From the NCBI RefSeq assembly GCF_932526225.1, contig NC_064035.1, forward strand, positions 18,837,969 to 18,901,968: a DNA stretch of 64,000 nt, read 5' to 3'. A program made the position numbers and the translations under genes. How positions within the stretch are numbered: the stretch's first letter is position 1; every line of letters starts with the position of its first letter. The notes beneath the pieces were generated by a model. That model searched no databases. It was not told the origin of the DNA and saw only the letters and a program-made list of their open reading frames with translations. The DNA is from Nematostella vectensis (lineage: Eukaryota; Cnidaria; Anthozoa; Actiniaria; Edwardsiidae). Below, piece after piece: positions 18,801 to 30,149 of the stretch.

Positions 18801-21800
18801 GCTGATCGCCACCTCATAGCCTGCCAGAATGTTGTGCAAAGGGTAAGTGACACAGGTTTCCGGTCCAATCTGCCGCCACAGCGCACAAGTGTATATCATG
18901 AGGCGTGACAAGCCAATGGCCGCAACTAAGAGGCTCAGTTATTTTCTGATGTAGATATAAGTATTTATAGATGCCAAAAACTAAACTCTGCCAAATTTTT
19001 GTCTTTAATAAGATTTCTTCAGGGCATGTATGTGTGTATAACTGGCCCTCCCTTAATTTAGTGTGTAACACTATGAAAGAAGTGATCTACAAAATGCAGT
19101 GGCAGACCGCAGGGTGTGGAGACGGGTTCTGCAGGCCATCCTATATTAGGCCAAAGGATGATGATGGTCTGACTCACCAACAACTGGAAAGACGATGGAG
19201 GATCTGTTACAGGTGATGGGGGAGCTACAAATCACACTGAGGAACACATTCTCCAGGGGACGGGGGGCTTGGCAAACCAGCGATACCTAGATTGGCAAGA
19301 AGTATTAATAAAGTTCATACTCATGCAGACAGCTTTCTTAAGTGTGATTCCTTATATGCATTTATTTGCAAGCACTGTATTAAATGGAGGTATTTCTTTT
19401 ATAGAGAAAAAAAACCATCTTCATTCTTTTAAAAAATATTACAAAGTATTCAGATCTGAAGCAGTTCATTGTAGCTCATGCCTTTAAATGAAGTGGTTAT
19501 ACTACAGCTGCTGTTGTAAATTTGTGTTCATTGATAGAGAAACAGGGTAAAGGGAAAGGTGCTAACGGCAAAAATCCTGTAAACCATTGACATACAGTTA
19601 CTGTTATGGATGGAAAAGTCTCCTCGTCGACATCATCCACCATGCTTTGCTGTTGATAAACAAGACTTATTACTACATGGGTTTTTATAAAAAAAGGAAA
19701 TCTTGTCAATGAGTTGTTCATATGCTGGAATACCAAATTACTATCACTATCATCCAATTGACAATCATCAATAATGACAACAATAAAGACAATTTAATAA
19801 TCCCCTGAATTGAATGGCCTTATAGTAAAGAACTCACTTTTGGTGTAGAAAGGTTGATGATTTTATAGGGGAAGTGACATGGTAAGAGCTTTGCAGCCCT
19901 CCGGACAGACACAATGAATTTCAGTCAAGTTCTAATACTGCCCCTTTAATTGTAATAAAAGACAAATACTATTCCTCTGCACTCAGCATTGTGAAAAAGA
20001 AAAAGGAATTTATTTTTCTATGGGATATCATTCGGTCAAAAGGGGAGTGAAAATATACATATCAGCCCACTCTCAAGAAGATCTGGGGGCTGTGTGTATT
20101 GGGTGGCTAACTGACTTTTACTGTGACTAATTTCTTCTTTTTGTATCATCAAGCTCTTTCTATTTTCTAGTATTCGTCTATCCCCTTTTATAGGGTCTTG
20201 AGTCACCTGTAAGCAGCTTAGGGGTATGAAAACTAAAGGCCTTTATTTCTAAGAAGCTCTTTTAATGACCCTGCATGTACAGTGCAATAAAACTTACAGA
20301 TATTCTGTCTAATGAGTCAGGAACACAAACTTTAATAATCAGGTCCTCTTTCTGTTGGGTACGTGGAAGAATTTCTGCAAACAACAAAACAGACTTAAAT
20401 AAAAAGATGGAACTGACAAGCAGTGAGTCAGATACTTCACAATACACCCAACCACTTTACAATACACTCAATCACTTTTTACAATACACTCAGTCACTTT
20501 ACTACAATACACCCGACCACTTTACACCCATAACCACTTTACAATACACCCAACCACTTTACAATACACCTAACAACTTCACAAAACACCTGACCACCTC
20601 ACAATACACCCTGACCACTTTACAATCACCCTGACCACTTCACAATACACCCAACCACTTTACAATACACCCTGACCACTTCACAATACATCCAACCACA
20701 GCACAATACACCTAACCACTTAACAATACACCCAATCACTTTACAATACAACCAACCACTTCACAATACACCCAACAACTTTGTAATACACCCTGACCAC
20801 TTTACAATACACCTAACTACTTTAAAATACACCCAATTACTTTACAATACACACAACCAATTTACAATACAACCAACCAACCACAACTTAAACATACAGT
20901 ACACCCAACAAGTAACCACAGTATTACTTTATAGACCAACAGTATATCCAACCACTTCACAGTACTGTACACCAAAACAAATGCTCAGGAAATGCACTTG
21001 GAAGTTCTATCATACCTGAGCTTATAGAAGATTCCCTTATAACTTTTTGGAGCTCTTTCATTTCAGTATCAGCTTCCTGAAAATTACAAATACCATATAG
21101 CTCAAAACTCTTGAAGTAGTATTTTTTAATAACAATTTTAATTATTAATTTTAATATTTAAAAATATAAAGATATAATATAAATATAAGATCCATTCTTC
21201 TATGAAAATTAATGCTCCCTTGCAGTGGGCAGTGCTTCATTCAAGGAGAAAACCCATAATTTGCAAGCATCCTCATTATGTTTGATACAGGAAAACAGTA
21301 GTCAAGGGGCTTTTTCTGCATTTCTCCTCCACCCCATAATTTTGGACAGAGCACCCAACCTAGTGTAAGCATTCAGATGTACTAGTTACAGTATCTAGAG
21401 ATATCTACACAGGTATTTTTTTGTACCTCATAATTGATATCTCTAGCCTCAGGTGCCGGTGTGACCATCATGGATGGATCTGTGCCAAGGTATGCACAGT
21501 GAAGATAGCCTGTCTCGTCTAGTGTCACGATCACCCCCTTGAGGTCCCTACAAGATACCAATGTGTTATCCGATGCACAACTTAAGTGGTGCCAACTTAA
21601 GTGGCTAGTGTATCCAATAATATACACTTTCTAACTATCAGGATAAATATGCAGGGTAAGTGATAACAACTAATGTAAAGGTTCTTACTAACCCCTTGGG
21701 GCTAGTTATTAATTGTTTTCCTTTTCTTTTTGGCAACCAATCAAAACTCTGTCTTCAATCTCTTTTCTTGAGCCTTGCTTGTTATAATTTTGCTTTAAGG

Positions 21801-24800
21801 CATAGCTGGCTCTTTCCTGATTGGTCGAAACTTTGACAGAATAGGGTGGATAATAACACAGACCAGTTATCCAGCTCTTTACAGGAGACTGGATTACAGG
21901 CTCACAGAAATTAGCTGGAAATCGAGATAAAATGTATGTTTATCTAGAGTTCTATAAAAGGGGTAGTGATGGGTATTTCTAAATTTAGAAAGTCTTGAAA
22001 AAATTAAAAAAGGTCTCAGAATCTCTGCTACCATTGCTACACCTTATAAAAGGGCATTACTTACTGGAATGTAGCTACTTTTATTGCCACAGGGACATGA
22101 GGCAGTTGTGCTGCCCAAGTAAGCGTAACATCCTGATAAACCAATAAACTTTTAGTGTGGGTGGCTATCAGTGTGTTGATGACACCCTCCTTAACAGAGT
22201 CATACGGGATAAAAGCACTGGGATTGTACTCAAATTTCTTCATAAATCTAATAGTTCCATCTTCTTTCATGCAAAACAGACTTCTCTCTCCTGCAAAAGA
22301 AAAAAATAAGGCATTGCTGATGACAAACTGTTTATTTAGGAACTGATGTGATTGATGGTAAAATACAATTGGTATTACCCATCTAGCAACCTATAGCTAA
22401 CCAAGATGTTATTGTTTGACACTAAGAACCTCTGCAGGTCTATTGTTAGTTCGGTGGTCAGTGTCTGAACTTGGTTGCACGGACAATGGGGCATTTACAT
22501 AAACTAATACTTCATTCATGTAAAATGTATAACAGCACATTGCATCTATAACACAGTCCTAATAAAGATGGGCTTCATTCCTTTCTTTCTAAGTAAGAAT
22601 GATAAACAGGGGTGAATCCTGGATTTCACTAGGGATTGGGGCCACAAATTGGGGCAAATCATAAAGAAGGTTGAATTTAATATAAAAAGACTCCAAATCT
22701 AGCTACTCACCTAACACAAGAATTGATGTGGGTGAACTAGAAGTCGAGAAGACTTTTATATCCAATGCACATTCTCCGATATTTGTAGTCCAGTCAACCT
22801 TGATACCAACAAATGTGGTAAATATTTTTGAAGCTTTATAGAATGAACTTAGACACCAGCCATGTTTCCATTGCTTAGCATCAAGTATTAGCAGTTGCCA
22901 TGTTGGATCATAGAGTACTCACAGTAAGTTTCTTGCCAGAGATCTTCTTGTTTCCAATATCTTCTTTATTATTTGCATCAGTGGCTACAGCAAGGGTTTG
23001 ATATCTATAAAAATGGTATATAAAATGTAAAACAAAAATAAAAAAAAATAAAAATAAAACAAAAATAACAAAAAATAAAACTAACTTATCACCCCCCTTC
23101 CTTCAAACAAACAGGAAAACAAGATCAGAAATCTCTTGTTGCTAGAACCAGGGACGGATCCAGGAGCTCCAAAATGAAGTGGCTGAAGCAAGGGTGTATT
23201 TCCTTATATTATTTGTCATTTCTAAGCCAAATATCTGAAAATAGGGGGCCGGGGCCCGCTTGGCCCACACCTAGATCTGCTCCTGAGAACTACCCACTTT
23301 GGCCAGAAAAAGAAAAGCCAAAGTGAAGCAAAATCTACAGGTTTTTAGAGTCCTGTGGTTAACAGGTATAATGGTATATCTTAATTTTCGAAAAATTGTG
23401 GCTCCCACTGTATATCTTTCAGGAGGGGCAATGCCAGAAAGCAGGACTCTTGTTCAGTTTTTGACTTGCTAAATTCACTCACTTGTATGATTCTACTTGT
23501 CTAGCTGTAGTACAGACAAGAAATGAGTCTGTCTTGCCAATATATCCCACAGGACCAGGCAGTAGAAAACCAGGCAGAAATCGTCCAAATGCAAAACTCT
23601 CTTGCTCAAAAAATGATAGCATTCCATCCATTGACTGCACACAAATGAAGTCTTTACCTGTTGGTAAGGAAGACCTCATTTATTTTTTTTTTTCTGAATA
23701 GGTTGAATGGTATGCATTCAAATGAAAGGATATGGCCTTCAAACACCTTTCTCATACCTTTCACACCACCAAATGGCCCAATTGTCATGTTAAAAGCACT
23801 CCTTTCCAACAGATGCTCGTACACAAGGTTAAGGGTGTAGTGGTTGCCATGATCTACAGCACCAGACACCGCTAAAATAATAAAAAAATACACGTGAGAA
23901 AATTCCCTTAATAAGAAAAGCTACATATAAATTTACCTTGTACAGAGTAGATGGCTAATTTCCTGGGATGCAAAAGAGCTAGATGAAGACTTTCGGATCC
24001 CCTGTGAATAAAAAAGAAGACTTTTATTTACTGGCCTTTCGAGAAAAGGTAAACTAGAAAAAACAAATAATGTACTTACGAAACAAAATGTCCAATTTCA
24101 ACTTGCAATATAGGTTGTTGGAGTTGAATTTCTAACATAAGGTCTTCTGGTTTAAAATTTGTAGCCTTTGGCAAATATATTCTGAGGATACCATGATAAC
24201 TTCCAACAATAACTTTGTCTGAAACAAAATGAAAAGGGTCAGGGGTGGATCCAGACTGATTCAACTGATTCCAGTGAATCACTCAAAATCCCAGAAATTT
24301 TTTTTATGTAGATTTGAATTTTAGAACGTTCGATAAAAAAAACATCCATCAAAAATTACGCGCGTGTTCTGGAACCACTCAAGCTCTTCACCAATGGTTA
24401 CGGTCCACGCGAAATCACTCAAGCTCTGTTTTGATTGGTTGCTATAACGTGTGAATCACTTTGAAATCAGTTGACAATAAAATCCCGATACTACACGTGA
24501 GAAAGAAGGCCTCTGTTCGCTGTGGTGTGTGATCTCTTGTACACATCTCTCGAACCGAAATCTTGAAAATCGAAGAATGGTTTCACAAAATGCAGACGTT
24601 TCTCATGGAGAGCCTGTCTGCCAAAAGAAGGACTGTTCTCCTTTTGGTTATGGTGTAGAATTTGTTTGAATTCAGATCCCAAGAAGTTGGAATTAATGTT
24701 GAAAGTGTGGCGACTGGACAATAGCTCTTTCTAATTCTCTATGACAATGAAAAGTGGTCGCCTTAGTAAGTGAAATACATAAAGTTTTTAGCATCACCCC

Positions 24801-26253
24801 TGGGCAAGGTATTCTAAGTATATTAATGGCATTTTTGTTTGCCTTGTGTTTTATTTGGGAAGATTTTCGGCTGTTATTTTAGTAAGGTAAATAGGCTAGT
24901 TAAATCACCTCTTGTACTTTCGACATTAGCGTAAGATACCGCACGAGCAAAATTGACCAGTACACGCATTTTAGGTTCCTCTAATGGATGAATTTAGGAA
25001 AAACATGCAAAGAGGAGCAATGCCAATAGATCAGCAACTAGATGAGATAATGCACCATAAAACTGCTTAGAATCGAGAGGTCATGGAGTCAATTATTGAT
25101 ACGAGTTACTGTCTTCGGCACGAGCTACATTACAATGTGAGGGAGGTTGTTTTTTTTATATTGCTAGCACACCATTTGGATATTGACAAGGGGAATTCGA
25201 AAAGAATAACTGGTACTTGCCTCGCCACACTTTCAAGAACACAAATTTGGCTGAATTTAGGTAAGAATAGTGGATTTATTATCTATGGGATGAATGAAGT
25301 CATTCAGTTTTAAATGACCATAAGTTTAATACAGCACCGATGAAACTTAAACTTGGATTTATTATCTGACTATATACATCCCAAAAATGCTAAATACATT
25401 CCCAAATATTCTGCAGATTGCATGTTTCAAAAATGTAATTTCACAAATTTCCCGTGGGGTATGCTATCACCCCCCCTCCCCCAGCCTTTGATTGGTCCTT
25501 GACTATTTGGAATCAGTCAACTTTAGGTCTAGATCCATCCCTGATGATTTATTATTAATAAAAACAGCTTTAATTACAGCATTTGGTATTAACGCGGCAA
25601 ACAAATAATAGAAAAAATATAAGCATGAAAGTTGGGAAAATCAATAAGTAACTACTTACTCATTTTCTTTGCTTAACAGGTGAAATTTAGAAAGATAAAG
25701 TAAAAAAAAAATGGGAGAGAAATACAGAGTAAGATTGGATCTTTTTTACACTATCCTAATTTTTCATACGTCATTTTTCAGCTGTTTTAGCGATAATTAT
25801 AACGGTTGTTCACATGCGTTGGGCGCAGTTACAGTACTGATACTGCAATAAGTGGCCTTAACAACACACGACAAACCGAGGGAAGCAAACAAATGCCGTT
25901 TTCGCCATGTATCTAATTTGTCCGATCATTTATAGGGCAGCTAAACATGTTTTAAGTATACCATGCCATAGCGATCTAAATCGTCAAACTTAGGGTCAAT
26001 CCGTAGCAGCAGTAAACCAAAACAAACTGAAAACAGTGAGATAGAGAGATGTGGTTGTGATGATGAAAACAACGCGAACACCGGAATTACTAAGTCTCTC
26101 GTTCGGTTTAGCAGCGATTCCTAAATAAAATATTATCTTACCAGAGATAGTTGAGCTATTATCAATATTCCCCACACATAGGCATCCTGTATCGAATTCT
26201 TCGCCGTTGCCGCAGTAAGCAGCCCACCAATCTCGGGCTTTGAACAGCGACAT
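9786..26253 (-). CDS. BBS9: BBS9 / PTHB1, BBSome subunit (complete, 25 exons)
   Basis: This encodes Bardet-Biedl syndrome 9 protein, a core subunit of the BBSome, the coat-like complex that moves membrane proteins in and out of cilia. Twenty-five exons with GT-AG borders and consistent phases give 2,745 coding bases, 914 residues; human BBS9 is 887. The start MSLFKARDWW matches the family start exactly in position and sequence. Recognisable family segments include FGRFLPGFLLPGP, GVIVTL, AYLGTDPS, VDTNKSP, QEYYELID, IQRRLLTRFKDKTP and LKKHIALLCDRLNKGGK. The order is an N-terminal beta-propeller, then the GAE and platform region, then the helical C-terminus. The gene is head-to-head with the ZNHIT3-like gene. 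Exon coordinates are in the three block entries. The least certain borders are exons 12-13 and the tail of exon 25. Confidence 0.97.
10860..11215. repeat. About 96-bp repeat, about 3 copies, BBS9 intron 22
   Basis: Units contain ACGATCGCGGCATGTCTAA, CACAAATATGGCATGATCG and CGACCACAACACGACCAAGA. Shorter CACGACCA and CACGATCA motifs recur inside each unit, so this looks like an array that grew from a shorter repeat. Confidence 0.88.
11690..14975. repeat. About 72-bp minisatellite with C-tracts, about 45 copies, BBS9 intron 20
   Basis: The unit is GTGCGCGTATATTATCCCGT, GACACTAGGTGTGTA, a run of 7-14 C, then AGTCACAGGCTTTGTGTGTC and TATCAGAT. The array starts about 20 bases from the donor of BBS9 exon 20 and ends about 80 bases before exon 21. 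In the BBS9 transcript, which reads the minus strand, each unit gives a G run. C-run length varies between units, while the rest varies at only a few positions (CCCGT/CCAGT, GCGCGT/GTGCGT). Two units carry a GAATACCACCC variant. Confidence 0.98.
15148..15560 (-). repeat. Degenerate repeat carrying the BBS9 exon 20 acceptor
   Basis: In intron 19, next to exon 20, degenerate units of roughly 40-60 bases contain CTACAAACACACC and ACGATAGAATCGAGT. On the minus strand CTACAAACACACC reads GGTGTGTTTGTAG, which is the actual acceptor of exon 20. Similar copies occur near 15298, 15390, 15425 and 15455. Confidence 0.75.
16363..21076 (-). CDS. BBS9: BBS9 exons 10-18: middle region (GAE/platform)
   Basis: Exons: 21076-21016, 20374-20298, 19649-19596, 19250-19178, 18424-18317, 17929-17841, 17560-17509, 17354-17262 and 16457-16363, encoding residues 375-608. 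Exon 10 (EADTEMKELQKVIRE) is the short helical linker. Exons 11-15 encode the beta-rich segment ending PRVAQCEVDFPLGLVCKG. Exon 16 is VTVDTNKSPANLAEVFP and exon 18 is RYRIQCDVFEGMWLVLYELI. Exons 12 and 13 are placed by phase and by similarity to the family (PSITVT; SSPITCNRSS), and the exon 13 acceptor at 19251-19252 is not preceded by a strong pyrimidine tract, so this junction should be treated as provisional. The exon 15 donor is repeated in its own intron. Confidence 0.9.
16632..16792. mobile_element. MITE (same family as 4695-4894), BBS9 intron 17
   Basis: Inverted termini TAAGGCTGGTTCTCACTAGG and GTCCAAGTGAGAACCAACCT bound 161 bases containing alternating GCAAGCGCAA motifs. Similarity to 4695-4894 extends through both ends and part of the interior (GAATCGGTCAAAC, GAAAATTACGTG). 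It has no coding capacity. Confidence 0.85.
17640..17865 (-). repeat. About 66-bp repeat x4 carrying the BBS9 exon 15 donor
   Basis: Four copies of the junction GCATAAG|GTACCTG or GCATTAG|GTGCCTG (minus strand) have donor positions near 17840, 17773, 17707 and 17640, spacings 67, 66 and 67. The first is the real donor of exon 15 and the units include the last coding bases of that exon (CAGCCAATGAAAAACG). Each unit also contains CCAAT motifs. Confidence 0.9.
20430..20960. repeat. About 20-bp repeat, BBS9 intron 10
   Basis: Degenerate units of CAACCACTTTACAATACACC occupy most of intron 10 (20375-21015 lies between the flanking exons). There is no relation to the exon borders that I can see. 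Confidence 0.92.
21427..26253 (-). CDS. BBS9: BBS9 exons 1-9: beta-propeller region
   Basis: Exons in transcript order: 26253-26142, 24218-24080, 24001-23937, 23871-23758, 23657-23483, 23004-22923, 22798-22711, 22290-22065 and 21547-21427. They encode residues 1-374. Motifs in order are CLCVGNIDNS (exon 1), VIVGSYHGILRIY (2), LHLALLHPRKLAIYSV (3), GPFGGVKG (4), CVQSMDGMLSFFEQESFAFG (5), QDVTLTWAAQLPHVPVAIKV (8) and LKGVIVTLDETGYLHCAYLG (9). These align by eye with the N-terminal seven-bladed propeller of vertebrate BBS9. Intron 1 holds a 1.3-kb hAT-like element. All phases close with no frameshift. Confidence 0.96.
24240..25543. mobile_element. hAT-like non-autonomous element, BBS9 intron 1
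   Basis: The left end CAGGGGTGGATCCAGACTGA and the right end, read in reverse complement CAGGGATGGATCTAGACCTA, form terminal inverted repeats of the CAGGG-type common in hAT transposons. The 1.3-kb interior has only short open frames and no transposase that I recognise. I could not confirm an 8-bp target duplication. A shorter interval at 23151-23287 has similar ends and may be another deleted relative. Confidence 0.6.
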
Positions 26254-26440
26254 CTTGGATCACCAAGACATTTTTTCTGGCGCCTTTGGTCAAATAGTCA
26301 CGTGACGTTCCGAGAGAGTATCGACTTAGAGCTGAGCCCGCGATATTGTTGTTGAAATTTCCAACCTTGGAATTTATCCTGCACTCATAAATAGCTATAG
26401 ATATCTAAAGAATATAAAAAAATGATCATACTATAGGGCG
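26254..26440. promoter_or_regulatory. Shared BBS9 / ZNHIT3 bidirectional promoter
   Basis: Only 187 bases separate the BBS9 start codon (minus) from the ZNHIT3-like start codon (plus), so both 5' UTRs and promoters must fit or overlap here. No TATA box is obvious. A CACGTGAC E-box-like motif is present near 26299. The promoter call is inferred from arrangement, not from a recognised core element. Confidence 0.7.
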
Positions 26441-28293
26441 ATGAGTAACAAAGCAACCGACCGACAATGCATGGTATGCAGAGAATCAGTCTCCAAGTAC
26501 AGATGCCCTTCATGCAACTACAGATAGTAAGTTTTAACAAGTGTTCCAACGTGTGCAAAATGAGCACGTGTAACAGATGCTACCACCGCACTCGATGAAA
26601 ATTAGTTAGTTAAGGTAGCCTTGCCAAATCGACAATTGTCACTTCTTTCACGCTGGATAATATATTAATATTATTTGGCAACGAAGTTTCAAGGTTTCAA
26701 AGGACATTTTGTGAGATATTTGCAAGAGAATTAGTTGTTTATAATAATGTGTCCTTTTTTTTTGCAGTTGTTCACTATCTTGCTTCAAAAAACACAAAGG
26801 TTCGTACATACACCACTTTTAATCTTGACCAAGTTTTTGGATTGTTTTCTTTTTTATTTGTCACATCTTCTAAAATGTAGAGAGTTAATGGGTTAAGCCT
26901 CCCTAAAAGGAGGGGGAGTGAGCGACGCCTGCCTAAAAACGGCTGCGAGGGAGGCTTATGGGTTAAAGGCATGTAAAACAGTTAATTTACCTTAAAACGC
27001 TCGTTACATTTCATATTTCCATTTCCATAGAAAAGATATGTGTGGCAGAATCAAGTAGATTGAAGAAATGCGAAGAAGAAAGAAATAAGATGGCTCAAGT
27101 TAAAGAAGAGGGTAAATACCTTTGCCTCCAACACATACAATATGCAGAATAGAACTGCATATTGTTTTTGACAACGTTGTCTGAAATTCCCCTGCTAACA
27201 GAGGCTTTATCCTAGTGTTTCTCAGTTATAGTTGTTTTTGCGGTTTTGGTAAATCGCATTGTCTTACAATGGGAAATCTAGAAACGTGAATCAGCAAGTA
27301 AAAGTGCTAAAAACAAAGAGAAAGAATAGCTCTGCTAGCAGGGTATTTAAAATAGGTGCATATAACTAAGGCATGCCATACCCAAAACAGCATTTCTAGC
27401 AAAAAAAAAAAAATTCTGAGAGATTATTTTTCTCAATAATTACTCACATGATGAAACAACAAATGGATTTCTGTCAAGGTGAATTTCACATTTAGACTTC
27501 CAGTTTAGTAGCCCAGAAAAAATGCTAGCAAATAATGATTGCACAAAAGGCTTTTTTTTCTCTAATATGTTAAAAACAACTTTTTTAGATCTTGAAGAAG
27601 GAGAAGTTTACGATGATGTCCAGGTTACAGAAGATGAAGATAGACTTAATGAGCATGACTTAGCCAAACTAGGTAAGTGTTGGTTATTGTTCTCTTGACC
27701 AATCAGTAACTGGATCGATTCCTGCATTAACCATAGTTCCAAGTTGTAATTGTGACCATAAAGAAAACATAGCACAGGTAAAAAAAGCATGTAATGTGAA
27801 GAAACTCATAGAAGGAAACAGACAACATATGGAAAAGACAAAGCAAAAGCAGACTGTAGCATATCAGTAGTAATTGTTTCTCTTAAATTTATGCCTTCTT
27901 AAAGAGTCCTCCCTTCAAGGGATCTTGGCTTGCATCCACCCTTGTGAATTGAAATGCAATTCCATAATTCTCTTGAATTTGAGGAATGGAATGTAAACAC
28001 TTGGAATTTATGACAATTTTTGAAATATGGTGCCCCCTACCCCATACTATTTTCCCTTTAACGTTTTTCTCTTTTTTTTGATAGCCAATTCCAAAGCCAT
28101 CAGAGACTTACTATGCAATCCTCACCTCAGGAAAATGATCACAGAAATTGACTGTCATCCAAATCCTGGAGTTATCCTGGGAAATGCCATGAGAGAACCT
28201 GTGTTTGCTGAATTTGCAGATCAATGTCTTGCTGTTGTACAGGATCCAATGGTTAGAAAAGCAAGCAATGAAAATGATGCTGCCTTCCTATGA
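26441..28293 (+). CDS. ZNHIT3: ZNHIT3-like HIT zinc-finger protein (complete, 5 exons)
   Basis: Exons: 26441-26526, 26768-26799, 27031-27111, 27589-27672 and 28085-28293. Phases are consistent and the product has 163 residues; human ZNHIT3 has about 155. The N-terminus is a zf-HIT domain with zinc ligands C10, C13, C22, C25, C30, C34, H38 and C43 (CMVC, CPSC, YCSLSC, KKHKEKIC). An acidic middle follows (residues about 68-95). The C-terminal helical segment IRDLLCNPHLRKMI and EPVFAEFADQCLAVV matches the ZNHIT3 C-terminus. ZNHIT3 acts in box C/D snoRNP assembly with NUFIP1 and was first described as a nuclear-receptor coregulator. The start is chosen because it begins the zinc finger and follows stops upstream. 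Other HIT-finger proteins (ZNHIT1, 2, 6) lack this C-terminus. Confidence 0.93.
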
Positions 28294-28514
28294 TAAAACT
28301 GTAGAAATCAAATAACTAATAACTAATTGGACAAAGTGTCAAGATGACAGGACCTCCCTTTTCTTAGCATGCTTGCAGGCATTTGCCTGTGTGTGTGTTT
28401 TTCGTTTGTGTTGGGTGTGGGCTGTAGGGAGGGGGGTTCCTCAGCCCCTGTTTGGGTGGAGTGATGCTTGCAAGGGTCTGTAACCCTGACTCTGTCTTGG
28501 AAAAAAATATTTTA

Positions 28515-28520
28515 AATAAA
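28515..28520 (+). promoter_or_regulatory. Probable ZNHIT3 poly(A) signal
   Basis: AATAAA lies 222 bases after the ZNHIT3-like stop codon in an A/T-rich context. It is the first perfect hexamer I noticed downstream; usage is inferred. Confidence 0.5.
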
Positions 28521-30063
28521 ATACCTACCTTTTATTTTTTATACCCTGTTTAGTACAAGGTAAAAATGAATTATGGAAAACCAGAATATTCCCCAAGCAT
28601 TGGAATTCTTGTGATATGAAGGCAATGACAAAATTATACTTGACAATTTATATAAAAGCAAAAATGACAATCAGAACCCTGTTCAAGGAAAGGTGACTTG
28701 AAACATTTACCCTGTTTAGGATAAAATAGCTATATACTCATAGAAGGTCAAAAACCCTACCCTATCCAGCAGCATGGCTCTATAGATTTATTTACTACAG
28801 GACCTAGACTACTTCGCTGCCCCTAGGGGTTGGAGTCACACAATACTCCCTGCCAACAGGGGATGGGGCTGTGAAGAAGTCCATATAATACCCATAGACA
28901 ATTCAGAGCTGTAGCGGGCCTTGAAATATGGCAAAATCAGAGGAAGGCATGTTCCCTCAGTGCCCCGCCTCGGGGATTCCCTTTCCCTGGGAGCTGTGGG
29001 CAATATAGAATTTCTTTTTTTAAAGCACTTAGTAACCTGCAAACTGGCTACTCTTTTTCTCCTTTAAGCTTACAGTTTTCAGGGATTAAACCCTTGGACC
29101 CTCTATAATGCTCCTAATCAAGAAGGTTTACTCCTGCTATCTACCAGAGTTCTTCAGAAAAACCGATGAGAAAATAACAAATACCATAATGATTTGAAAT
29201 AGACCTCCTTTAAAAAGTGCTTCCCCAATAAGCACAACCCTCAGAACCTTAATTTGGAAGTAGGTGCAACTTTCCAGGGCTCCCACCCTCAAAAATACAT
29301 TATCTGCTAAAGCACTGCCTAGGATTGCATAAATCTTTTTTTTAACTCGCAAATACAGTATTTTCACGTGAATACCTGCTTTTTTTTATTTTCAAACTTC
29401 ATATACATATTTCTAGTTTGACGATAAAAATAGACGGGGAGGGGTGGGGGAGGGGCTGCTGGCAAAATCAATTTTAACCCTTAAGGATAGCCAGGGCCGC
29501 CCACCCCCAACCGCCTAAAATACAGTAAATGTATGAAAAAAAAATACAGAAAAAAGTGCCTTTTGGGCCCCCTCTTGTTAAAAATCCTTCATCCGGACAC
29601 AAACAAACGCGAACGCGAAAGAACAGAGACGCGACACGGATAAGTTAACAGAATCGAACAGGAAAAGCTCTGTTAGCAGGGTAACAAACATAATCCACTT
29701 CATTATCCGAGCCCTACACCCCCAACAGCGCGACTGATATCTCCCCATACAAAAAATCCTTGTATCATCCAGTCCCACACTAGAAGAAAATGCGTCTATT
29801 CTACGCGAATAAATTGTTGTGTTGTGTTTGTTTTTAGTGTTGTTGGTAGTAATCCATTTTTTAATGAACTTAGGAGAATAAATGGTTTTGGCTTTCACTT
29901 TTTGTTAAAGATTGCTCATCTAGGTTAGAGAAGTCAATTTAAAAAATGTTTTTGTTAAAAGAGTGCCTGACTCCTACGGTGGGCAACCTTTGTCATGCAG
30001 TCAAGCATAACAAAGACATACAACCTTAATATACAGTATTTACCACTAACCTTCCATGCGATC
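28521..30063. other. Intergenic between ZNHIT3 and tRNA-Glu
   Basis: No gene recognised. Short minus-strand frames at 28836-29042, 29137-29367 and 29578-29898 have no domain and no splice context. Around 29440-29490 (GGCAAAATCAATTTTAACCC) there is a stretch related to the repeat at 55770-56060. Confidence 0.6.
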
Positions 30064-30135
30064 TCCCATATGGTCTAGCGGTTAGGATTTCTGGTTTTCA
30101 CCCAGACGGCCCGGGTTCGACTCCCGGTATGGGAA
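30064..30135 (+). tRNA. tRNA-Glu (anticodon TTC)
   Basis: The 72-base cloverleaf has acceptor stem TCCCATA/TATGGGA, anticodon stem TCTGG/CCAGA with loop TTTTCAC (anticodon TTC), and T-arm CGGG-TTCGACT-CCCG. The A box TGGTCTAGCGG and B box GGTTCGACTCC are intact. There is no intron. A run of eight T at 30142-30149 serves as the RNA polymerase III terminator. It reads plus strand and stands alone. Confidence 0.98.
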
Positions 30136-30149
30136 CGCTAATTTTTTTT

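Noticed and set aside
18735-18845. Candidate extra BBS9 exon (minus frame with HNILAGYEVAISQSW)
   Set aside because: Exon 13 (ends phase 1) joins exon 14 directly in frame and matches the family order; inserting this stretch is not needed and has no matching segment in BBS9.
24491-24721. 76-codon minus frame inside the hAT-like element
   Set aside because: Too short and without transposase motifs; treated as part of the non-autonomous element.
29578-29898. 106-codon minus-strand frame near the tRNA
   Set aside because: No domain, no splice context and unusual composition; likely chance in non-coding DNA.
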